Below are positions 35,966 to 47,222 of a DNA stretch of 64,000 nucleotides, piece after piece. The notes under the pieces are model-generated. The model saw only the letters and a program-made list of their open reading frames with translations, searched no databases and was not told the DNA's origin. The position numbers and the translations under genes are program-made. The stretch's first letter is position 1; every line of letters begins with the position of its first letter. This stretch comes from Tubiluchus corallicola (Eukaryota; Priapulida; Priapulimorpha; Priapulimorphida; Tubiluchidae), in assembly GCA_030141605.1 (NCBI GenBank), contig JAQGDQ010002368.1, forward strand, positions 744,001-808,000, read 5' to 3'.

Positions 35966-38900
35966 ACTTTAATTGGGAGTTTAGATAAAATAAATAGACC
36001 ACGAATATTCAATGTTGCAGAATCGACAGGGGCCGAAAGCATTTTTTGTTCTGCAAAGTTGTTTTTGGAGTCTTGGAGGCCATGATTTCTATCATTGTTT
36101 TTATGCTAACTGACTTTTTTGAGCTGTACATAAACGTGCTTAATTATTTTGACACAGGACAAGTAATTAACGAGGGAAAACATGAATGGACGAGAGGCAA
36201 TGCCGCAGATACGAATGGAAAAACTGTAGACATTATAGCCACGAAGTAAGCACAATCGTCTATTAAACCTGATTTGTCTGAGCAAAATCCTGATTACTCT
36301 CCAGAAAACGCAAACCTAGGTTTTACCGTTTTGCTACTATGGTTTTCTAAGCAAGATTTCTGGGCAAAACTAAGGTAATTTTGCCGAAAAAACTCCACTG
36401 GGTTAATTGTGGACATTGGTTTTGCTACATTAATCGTCGTGCATTAAAAAAGAAAATGACTTTTTAGAATAAACGGTTAATAAAATCGGTATACATGTAC
36501 CTAGGCATCCTTTTAAATGTCGTTTAACACACAAATAGTTAAAACCGCAACAACTTTAAAGGAAATGGAAGTGGTGCTGACAAGCCACTGGCGTAGCAGT
36601 GTGTAGTTTTTTTGTTGGATTACTGCTGCGTTTACCTGTCTGAAGGCAGATTTCTTTTATTTTATAATTGTGCCTGCCCAATGTCTACAATAGATGTGAC
36701 GGGCGTATGATGATGATGAACTTTAAAACAGAATCCAGATAGGGAAAAGTAATGTTAGTCGCACATAAATATTCAAAAAAAGAAAAACTTGAATCATCTT
36801 GACTTGTATACTCTTGCACTTGTTGTGTCTTATGACTCCGACCTTTGTACGAAAGATTTTCGCATACTCATTCTTATTACATGTGTAAATTTTGCATGCG
36901 GGTAATTACAGTATTGAACGAAATTTAACCGTAGGAAACCTAGAATACTTCTTCTTTTTTCTAGAACTGAATCAACATATTTAGAAGTGAGATGTATGTA
37001 TCATTGTATGAGGGATGACCGATGTACGCTGATAGGACTAGATTCAACAAGTGAGGAATGTACACTCTACGGTGATGCAACACTATTGTCTATGCCAGGT
37101 GTTGTACCACCAGCCTCAAATCAATACTTACTCCTCAAATCCTACTTTAACTTGTAGATCAACATGTATGGCTTCAAAGAAACCACTGTCTAACGTTATG
37201 TTTTAATTTCTGTAACTAACGATCTAGTTTTCTGTCCTAAACATTTTAACAAATCACTTTAAAAATGAGCTATGCTGCAATTTTGCAAGCTTCTCCAATT
37301 ATGTCGCAATAACAGTTATTTTTTACAAACATTAACAGATTCCTGCTCACTAGAAATTAGCAAAGAATTCTATTTTGTTCAACCATCTATTTTTCTACGC
37401 TCTGTCTGTTTACATATTTAGTTAACAGCATTGTATTCATCTTTTAATTCTCTAACTCAATCCTCTTAACTGGCCAAGTGTAGCTTGTTATGACATGCTT
37501 TGCATAAAAATAACACTCGGTTGCCGTGACCTGCCTTGATAGTCTGTACAATGACTTTTAAAGTGACACATATAGATGCCTCTTTCGTTCTTACAGAAGT
37601 CTCTGAAGATTTGGTTCTCTACTGTCCTAAACTTATCTTTTCTTTGTAGTATGCACATTTTATTGGCAATTTACGTAACCTTGTAGTCTACTTATATTTG
37701 TGTTTACGATAATCCCCACTTTCCTGATAAACACAAAATTGAATGTATAATTAATTTGGCATGCTTCTGATAGTAACATGAAGCTTGGCAACATGCACTC
37801 AGTTGCATGGCTACATCACGTTGAATAATTACTATTACATTCATTATAATATTTACACGATATGCACACACAGCAAAAGAATAGAAATCGTTATATTTTT
37901 AATATTAGATGATTACACAGGTAAAAGTATACCTTTATATAATGCATTGAATGGATATTGCAAAAACTATAATACATAGACTTGTAGACCTGTAACTGCA
38001 AGAGTGCAAGTTATGTTGTACGAACTACATGTGTTCATGCCTAATACTGTAATTTGTAAAGTGTATTAAACAGAAGCCCTAAATATGAGGAACAAAAGTT
38101 TTTGCCCGTTTACTTCCCTCTACAAAGGTTTTTGACTAAATGGCATTTGTACCTATTTATCAGATCACTCAGCCATTCACGCACTCACACAAATTACTTC
38201 TCTCCCCCCTTCTCTCTCTCTTTGACTCTGTCTTTTCCCTTCTTTGACAAATTTAATAACTACATAATGACTAAAGCTCTAAAGGGTAAATAACTAGTGT
38301 CGCACAAATTCTTACAGTAAACCAGTGCCAAAGCAATGCCAGCTGACTACTATTAAAATCTCAGAACATATATTTGAAAATTCAACAAATTAATAAAAAT
38401 AAAGATCTCTATCTCCATCCCTATCATCATGGAACAGTGCAAGTCATTGATTCTGAACAGAGTGTAACTTACAGATTGAAGAGAATAGCTCAATGGTCAT
38501 AGTGTGTCATGTGCTTAGTCATGTGGCATACTGCATATACTTATATTGGTAGGAAGTACCTACATAAACATACAGACCTGTACCTCTGCCAGTTCAGTGT
38601 CTCATTGATTATTGTCCTTAGTAATTAATCAGGTGTTAGGACTGTGTCTTTTCACAACCTTAAATTAAATAAGCCTTAAATTAAGTGCAGCATATCACTA
38701 AATGCCAAAACTGTGTTGAGAACACTCTCAGCCAGTAGCGACTATTAGTATACCTTGTAACTACAGGCAAAATGTTTCATCCAATGGTTTTTCTCAAAAC
38801 CTCTGCGAGAATTGCACATGTGCAAATACCTTAATCACTAGTTAAACAATTCAATTCTGCAAACACCAACCATTCTGTAAAACCTAGGAATTATACATTA

Positions 38901-39510
38901 ACGTTCGGTTTATTCAAAAACTGTTTTTCAATTGTGTTTGACAATTATTGTCACCTCATACACTCTTTCAAAATGGAATAACAACTAGATTAATGTTTTC
39001 TAAGTTTCAAAGTTACAAACAATTTTCAAGGTTTCAATCTCTTTTACCCAACTGTTTACATAATAACATCATTAAACATTATTTGGAAGTCACTGCGATT
39101 TTACAAAACCAGTAGGAAAAAACACAAGAAGCACTTTTTTCTGAATGCAAATAATTTACACATTGAAAGAAATTTAGTTACACCTATTTGACATCATACA
39201 ACATCCACTTTAAGATACACTTTCTTCTGAAATGAGTACAGATTTTTTTAAAAATACAATTAAACATTCGTCTACTCAATGGAAATACTCTTAATGAACA
39301 ATGCAGTAATAATGCTCATAAAAAAATAAAACAACAGTTGAATAGTTCTGCTTCATACCATAAAGAACAGTGTTCATTTATACCTACAAAAATTTTCAAA
39401 TTGCAACATCCAGAAACAAGAAAGTGTAAAATGTACCATCTTTTTTGCAAATATGACACAATGATAAATGATTATATGTACATATGTATCATACATTTTT
39501 ATAAAGAAAT

Positions 39511-42500
39511 TCAATCCATTCTAGTTTTTAAAGTCCGCACTGTCACTTTGTCTTTTTCACTGCAAAAAAACAATTACCTTTAATACAACATGATAAAAAA
39601 CGTAATGATAAAATAATGCTTTGTCAGTATCTAATTGACACTATTACAATCTAACTCTCGAGATAGAGTGCTGTGTCCCTTACACTTTCTCTTTTGCTTT
39701 GCGGCTCATACTACTGTCTACATTAAAATTTACTTATACTTATTTAAATTGTAATATCAACAACTTTACTGTATTGAAGAACTCTCATGATTTAATGAAA
39801 TACAAATCTTATGAGCAGTGTACAACAATCTTCTGATTTTCTACAATTTAAGAGAAGCACGCAAAACCGTGCATAACTGAGCTTGGAAAACTCTCAATAC
39901 ACATTAATAACACTAACAATCTTGTAAACTTGTACTGTTAGTGAAGACAATATAACTATATAACTATGTACATGTCAAAAATATGCAAACGCTTACAGTT
40001 TACGTCCATTAAAATAAAAATCTAGTTTTAGGCTGCAGGGTTTGTTTATAATGAGCACTTTGGTTTATTATTAATGATCCTTCAGCAAAACTACAAGCAT
40101 ACTTAAAAGCACAAAAGCAGAAAAGATTATTTAAAGCACTTACATGATCCATACTTTTGCACCCCAACCTGAAATGGCATCTCTATCAACAGCATTTAGC
40201 AAAGCTTGTGATATAGATTCAAATAATTCATCTGGACCCTATTAAAAAAACAAGCTTAAACAAAGGGACATATCCGTACTGAAAACTGTTCTCACCTAAC
40301 TAGATAACGATGTGTTACTGCCAATAGATTCACAAGTCAAATCATTTGCAAGATATTAACAAAAGAAACATTTCAGATTTTCACAATAGTAAATAAGCCA
40401 TAATACTACAAGTCAAACCTGAGCCATGCATCTTAATAGTTGGGCTACGTTTTCTAAGAAAAAGTTGTGTCTTACCAAGTTAGGTTCCCATAAAGATTCG
40501 CACATTCCATACATTTGCTCACTAGCCGTCCCACTCACGACAAAATCATCAGTGACCATAGGACAACCAATAAGATCCAATGAACATATAAATGGTTCAT
40601 TAGTCTGTGGATCTAGTCCAGCAATAACTGGTTCAACAAAATACGGGCCAAACCTAAAGATAAAAAATACATGTATAATCCGGGCATTTCCAAGTCTTAA
40701 TTACTTAATGAAAGTTTCTCATATAGTCAACAGCAATAATACTTTTGAGTATTAATATCAAGCATGACATTTTGTACTTAACTGCAAATAAAGTCATAAC
40801 GTTTTTGAGACTTACCATAATATAACAAAATAAAAATAAAACCAACTGTTCAAATTCAAACTCAGTATACCCGTATTCACTCTAGTTAAACTACAAAACT
40901 TTTAACAATTATGGTTAACTAAAAATAGTGGGAAACTTGGCAGACTAAATTATGCCATAATGGACTCAAAGGCACTTTGGGCATTATTTTATTAAATCCA
41001 TTGTATTTACGGATCACATGCCTTAATTTAATTTCAATGAAATTGAAAGTTCTAAATTTGCAGATGTGACTAATTTTGTAAAAATGTCAGCATTGAAAAC
41101 AGAGCGATAGGTATTCCAAAAGCCAAATCAAGAATTAGTTATTACTGAACAACTGGGGAGGTGGTCACTAGGAATAGGCAAAGAAAGCACTGTTTTAATA
41201 ATGCAAAATACAATAGTAGTTGGCTATCTGTTAATATTAGTATGTATATGATTTATTTTCCAATATGTAAAGGTTTTACATGCGTGCATGTATTAACAAC
41301 TATGCAATGGACGTGAATAACATAAAAGATATAAACTCCTTACCTTCTTTCATACAGAAGATTTGAAACAATGCTCATAAAGGTTTTTGGCTTTAATGGC
41401 CTGTTCTCCCGCAGAGTATACAGATTAACTTTAAACTTTAATCTTAGAGCACTGAAAGTAAAAAGAACCTGAATAGGTACCAATTGTAACCTATCATAAC
41501 AAAGCATTAAATGTACGAAACCAAGACTAAGACACTTTTTTATTTAATTATCAAACAATTTGCACAAAATAATGAGAAAATAAGCTTGTAACTTTCAGCT
41601 TACAACAAACTATCTACACAATGTCTGGCAAAATAATGTCTTTTTTTACTGTTTAAGTTATTCGTAAAATCAAATCAGGACGGTACTAATTAACATCGGT
41701 TTTGAAGGTGAAGTTACACAGAGTACGCTAAGACAGCCGACTAGCTCTTAACATTACGATTAGGTCTAAGCACAAAGCTAAATGCTTATCATTACAATAT
41801 AGTAAATCTGCACACATTTTATTTTATACTTGATGGTAGCACAACACTTACACTGTCTGTGTATCTGTTGCTAAACCTGGCAAACCAACATATAATTTTG
41901 GACTCATCTCAAAAACTTTGTCAAAATCCATGGAAATTGTTTGCCCCTGAATACCAAATCTTCTATCACAGGCAATAGCCACACAATCCTTCCCCTTCAT
42001 GGCCATTACCACACCGCCGTTGTACGCAAGTATACTCTGAAAAAGATCAAATATTTAAATGCAGCACCTACTTATACATCAAAATAAAACAATAAACCAT
42101 TAAATATACAAGGTTAGTAGAAATTAAGATTAATAAAGGGGCTTAAAGGACAAGAAAAGGGGCACCTGAAGTAGGTTTCAGAAAAATCGCCTTGAAAAAT
42201 GATATTGCTTTACAACAATTTTATGCACATACAATCGTGTTCGCGTTGAAAGGAATTTTCGTTTGTTTGCATTTTAAATCTCCCGCAATACTGTTTCGAC
42301 GGTGCCATTCCATGACGTCACTATGCCATGTAAATCAAGGGAAGAAAGGGCAATGTTAAATTGTGACCCAAAAAACTTTCCGTGCAAATCTATATTACTT
42401 AGCAGTTCACTTACCTGCTGGAAAGACTTATCTAACTAGACTAATAATTTAAAATGCTTGTGCCAGTCGGTAAAATGTCACTGACACACCCTCCAGGGTG

Positions 42501-44065
42501 CGACACTCACTAACCAAAAACGTATTTTTAATCTTATTGACAAGATACAGTAATTTAAAATTTTACTTAATTAGCAACATGTATGCTATTAATGCTCTGA
42601 TTATTTTTTCAAACTTTACTCAATGTTATCAAGACTTGTTTCAAACGACCTACCATTAAAATGGCTGTGCCTAACGGCCATCGCGGGAGTTTAAATTTAC
42701 ATGTCTTATACAGCGTTACGGCCGATGCAAGCCATGCATATGAAAAGGTAGTACATAAGTGGCATAAAATTTGGAGACGAATTTTTAAGCTTTATGATGT
42801 GAAAGGTTTTCTTGTGCTTTAAAACTGGAGTGATAAACGACAAGGTCAAGGACACTGGAAACTAGTCAGGCATTTGATAACCTTTCAACACCTAGGACTT
42901 CGAGTTAAATTCACAATGTAGGGCAGGGGCATGGAAAGTTGTATGGTGAATAATAACCGCTCCTACGGTCAAGGACCCTAGGCATTATCCAAGGTTTCCT
43001 AAATATTTCTGCTTACTTCCTTGATAGTATCTTAAATGGTCATTCATACTTTAGAATACTGTCAAACATATGAAAGAATTATTCAAGTGCTTCGTTAATT
43101 GACAGAACAGAGTCATCTACTGCATTAAAACTGTTGAAGGCATCAAACTCTGTGGAAGATTGTATATGTTGCAGAAAATTTTTTGCAGGAGCAGATATGG
43201 ATGGAAACTATGACGAAGAATACAATCAGTACAGTGTTTAGCCCTTGCAAACTTGTGGAGAGAGACACTAGTAATTACAGAAGCAAAATGCCACGAAGAA
43301 GCTCTGTTGGTCTTATTACGAAAACAAATAAAACAATATTAACAAGAACATTCTGCCGTGAAGCAGAATCTTAATAAAATACAATATGTCGTAATTTACA
43401 ATTACCACTGAATATTACACGCATATTATCATCATAATAGTCAGAGACTTGCATCCACACTAAGCTGATACATCTGTGAGGCGATTCACAGAGGCTATTC
43501 TGATATTTCTGTCAAGCTCTGTATATCCACATCATAAAGGAGCAAGCCAAAAAGAAAAGTGCATCCTGTCACGCTGTTGATCTTACACCTCTACACTGAG
43601 CCCCAAGATTTCTCTAAATTTTATCACTTGTCTGATCCAAGCATTGACTCTTACTACTAGCAGTACTAGTGTGCCCGTGTTTACTGAACATAGATCTGCT
43701 TCGTTCATTACGATTTCCAAACACTTTTTAGCTACTTCACATTTCAACAGATATTCATTCGTATCACACTCCTTCGCACACAGTGGACAGATTAAATCAT
43801 CCTTACACTTATTTTTATAATTACACTTTAATTTGATCATCTTTAATTTCAATTCAGTAATTTCATACACAGTTTTTTCATCACACTCCATCACATAATT
43901 TATTGCCTGTTCCCAAAATTTCCACACTATTTTCCATAAATCTCAGTTTTATCATATCATCACACTTTTTCACAGCTTCAACTTTTAGATACTGTTTAAC
44001 TATGCGAGGGAATTCAATTTATGAATTAATAAATATTGAGGGTAAATAAATATTAGACTTACCAT
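39511..44065 (-). CDS. PSMB3: Proteasome subunit beta type-3
   Basis: Non-catalytic beta-3 subunit of the 20S proteasome core, in nucleus and cytosol. Exons: 44065-44063 (ATG only), 42036-41852, 41451-41344, 40653-40476, 40238-40144, 39559-39511; total 205 aa, the same length as the human protein. Matching segments include [87 protein letters not shown] and the C-terminus TLKTRMD. The protein starts directly with SILAYNGG, with no propeptide or catalytic Thr1, as expected for beta-3. The start codon is inferred: accATGgtaagt at 44065 gives a Kozak-like start fused to a perfect donor and supplies the missing Met in the right phase. Intron 1 (2.0 kb) holds a family R repeat and a LINE fragment. 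Divergent from MOB4. Confidence 0.93.
42148..42835 (+). repeat. Dispersed repeat family R, copy 3 (PSMB3 intron 1)
   Basis: The longest copy and the one with an intact small frame: ATG at 42,661, stop at about 42,820, 53 codons (begins [19 protein letters not shown], ends DVKGFLVL). TGACGTCA at 42,313-42,320. Oriented opposite to PSMB3. Confidence 0.85.
43583..43960 (-). mobile_element. LINE reverse-transcriptase C-terminal fragment in PSMB3 intron 1
   Basis: The minus-strand frame contains [20 protein letters not shown], the Cys-x2-Cys ... His/Glu-rich tail typical of the end of non-LTR retrotransposon reverse transcriptases (usual form CPLC..EDTEHLL.C). Upstream the frame is broken by stops. 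No RT catalytic motif is present, so it is a dead fragment. Confidence 0.55.
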
Positions 44066-46700
44066 GGTAACTAAATGAAATGTAATGACAAACTAATAAA
44101 TAGCGATATTTCTCTTTTACAGATTATACACATAAAAAGTGTATTTAAAAATTTAATAATTAAGTTACACAAATTTATCATGCATGACAAGCAAAAGCCG
44201 TAACAGAGGCACGCAAAAGGCAAGAGCCTGAATGATGACAAGTTTACTCTGAGCTAACCTGTTCAGTTTATATTGTTTTATTGTAGAGAAGACTGTGAAT
44301 TCGACTCAGCATTCCATAATAATAACGACTAGAGGGATTATTACATTTTCTGCTGGACTGCTACGAATAGCTTTACTTAAGTCCTGCCTTGAGTTGATTT
44401 TTTGTTGCTTTTGCTTGATATAATTTCTTGCTTTAAGCTGAATTCTGTTTTGCTTTGCTTGTGATAACTTCTTTTTACCTTGAGTTGAATTGAGTTTTGC
44501 TTGATATAATCATTTTATTCTTTGATAATTTTTGTTTGCTTTGCAGAATTTTGTTTGCTTTTTCTGTTTTCATTTGATATGAGATATATTTATTGATTTG
44601 TTTTTGTATTGCATTTTGACATTACTGTGTCTGTTTCATTTTTATCATAAATTTATGCATAATTATAGTATAACTATTATTATTATTTAAAATGTAACCT
44701 TGTATTCAGGTATCATGAAATTGTCTCTTACTATTTCTCCATTCTTTAAAAATTTGACTAGATTAAGTGATTAAGTATGCACAATCTATTTTTAATACTG
44801 TAATGTTTTTTTATAATAATCACCAAAAATGTCATGTGCCTGTAAGTAAACATGTATTACATGTAAAAATCAAGTGACCAATAGGCCTTTCTCAGTTGCA
44901 TTAAAATCTTAATAAATCATGTCGAATTTTTAACTGTTATTGAGAAAATCAACTTGAATTAAATTGAATTGAATTGAATAGTAATACAGGAATTACTGGA
45001 TGAATGAGCGTTACACATAACTTTTTGCTACAGGAGTGTAAAAAATGAGTAATAGTGCACAACAAAAAGTATCATGCCAATTTATTACATCAGGGTACTG
45101 CTGAAACAATAGAGAACCTGGCATGCCTTCAATACTAAAATGTGAAGCCTCTATGCCAACTGCCTATATAACTAGCACAGTCTGCAAACTTGGGGGATAT
45201 ATATATATATATATATATATAATCGGAGCAGTAATTCAAGGAGAGACATGCCCAGCTCATTATATTGCAATACTTCTTGAAAACATACGGGTAACCTTCT
45301 ACAAGAAACAGTGGTTCAGTATTGTTGCATTAATCATAGTACTATTATTGTATCCAGTAGTAATTTACCACTGCTTGTGTTAAATTAGCACGTCCACACC
45401 GACACGCACCCATTATCATTAATAACAACAAAAGAATGTACTGATGAGCATTTAACAGGTTGTATGGCTTCTTTCTTTTTCCAGCCAACAGGAAACCTCG
45501 GTGACTTATTATTGTTATTTAAGCTATAGCGAAGGTTTTGATTCCCTCGAAAGCATCGTTACTTACAACTAGGGTTTTAATTATTTTTCGGGGGAAACAC
45601 CTGAAAAAAGTCTTACACGTATAAGTAGAGAATTTCACATACTTTGTAACTGCATAACAGAATAAATTGTATTGCCAAGGTTGCTTGCAATAGTGGGTAA
45701 ACTAGTGAACATTAGACAGACTGAACAGGCCTTTATTGTCAGTATTGTGGATCATAGATTAATTTTGCTGTTTATCTGCTATAATTGCATACTGCTAGTG
45801 GTTTATTCACGAAACTGGCAAGTCTGCCTTCAAAACAACAGTAAACTAAACGATATGCATCAATAAATGTTCTAAGAATGGTAATTTGACATCATGAAAT
45901 GCTAGGTGCATTCAGGGAGCCATTAAAAAATAACCTGGCAAATAGCAGCAGCCCGCCTGCACAAGCAAATGGAACACTAAGATTTCATTCTTCTCCAGTA
46001 TCTATGTTGAATACTAACAAATGTGGATAAATGTCAAGATCTTCTTTGAAGTGGCTTTCGACAATTGAGATATTGGATGGTAAAATGTTAGATAGTGATT
46101 TATTGGAAAAAATTGTGATGAAAAGGTTTTATTATTATTATTTATTATTACAGAGTTTCGGTTGAAATTACAAGAAGATGGCAGGCGTCTAGTAGAGCCA
46201 CACCCAATATTGCGAAATCGGTTTTCTTAAGTAATTCGATGCTGATGCAAAGTAGGCAACAGTTCAGCCTTGGTGTTGATGAACAAATTTGGAGATTGTG
46301 AAGTCCGACTTGAGAGAGCGAAGCATACAGTTGTGTCACTGTGTGGGAGCCATATTTTTCGCATTGCTATACTAATCAATCAATTTTAGCCTATGACATT
46401 AGCCATTTGAGAAGGAAATGCAGTCAGTGTAGCAAAAAGAAAAAAGGATTTTATAGACGTTTCATTATACTTATATGCGAGAGCTGACTACTTTAAAGGG
46501 GGGTCTGAAATAAAATAAATACACTGGCAAGAAAATTAACTGAAACTAAGGTGACGATACGTGTATACTGAGGTTATTTACTTCAATGTGTGAGTGAATA
46601 CTGTGTTAACGTAAAATTTACGTACCGATCATGTGAGATGTTGTGATGTGCTGCTGGTGAACTTATGAATTGATTCCATGACATGTTATGTTAACTTTAA

Positions 46701-46837
46701 TAAACTTCCTTCAGGTTTAACCCACTAATGCTCGACTACATGACTTTGCGCACTGCTGTACACCCTTCACGTGCCAGTACAAATATAAACTGTAAAGACC
46801 AGAAAAAACCCATCCACCTCAACTCGATGTGCTTAAG
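46701..46837 (+). repeat. Left arm of inverted repeat flanking MOB4 exon 1
   Basis: Matches the reverse complement of 47,588-47,728 over its length, roughly 75-80 percent. Shared landmarks: taaacttcct, cccactaatgctc, acacccttca, gtgcca, taaagacca and cgatgtgcttaag. Confidence 0.8.
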
Positions 46838-47172
46838 AAAATATAAAAATGCTGAAAACTACAGCATTTTTGTCAACTTTGCGTTAAAGAACGTATACAC
46901 AGTCTGATAAAAGTCGTTATCATTACACAGCCATTTAAAAATGTGCTTGTTTTGCAATTATAATTGGTCACTATAGTGATCAGTGGTATTCTTTTATAGT
47001 ATTTTCTATTATTGAGTAAAAATTTGAAAGTTAATATTGTTATTTTTCGCTAAATTATTTATTTATTGTGTTTATTTTTCGTTGTACAATTTTGAGTGTA
47101 ATGTTTTTTTTGTAAATATGTAACTAATCATAATTTGTCTCTCTGGTTTCATTCAAGGTGCGCGTTGTAGGA

Positions 47173-47179
47173 CGGAAGT
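47173..47179 (+). promoter_or_regulatory. ETS-like site upstream of MOB4
   Basis: cggaagt 44 bases before the first ATG, in a GC-richer patch. ETS sites are frequent near start sites of housekeeping genes. Motif match only. Confidence 0.3.
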
Positions 47180-47222
47180 TAACTGATCGGTGCATACTGC
47201 GCGGTCAGATTTCTTTGTTGTT

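Larger units (their letters stand above)
33148..39510. other. Gene-poor stretch between locus D and PSMB3
   Basis: Holds the presumed promoter side of locus D, the compound microsatellite (34,745-34,987), repeat R copy 2 (35,331-35,965), a possible short interspersed repeat ending gatgatgatgaa near 36,718, a pyrimidine tract near 38,200-38,245, and the 3' flank of PSMB3. The first AATAAA on the minus strand beyond its stop is near 38,912. No other gene seen. Confidence 0.5.
44066..47222. other. Divergent intergenic region between PSMB3 and MOB4
   Basis: 3.16 kb separating two housekeeping genes that point away from each other. Contains poly(T)-rich ttgcttg/ttgctttg degenerate repeats (44,380-44,590), an (AT)n tract at 45,197-45,221, a (ATT)n tract near 46,130, and the left arm of the inverted repeat around MOB4 exon 1. 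No gene seen. Confidence 0.55.
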
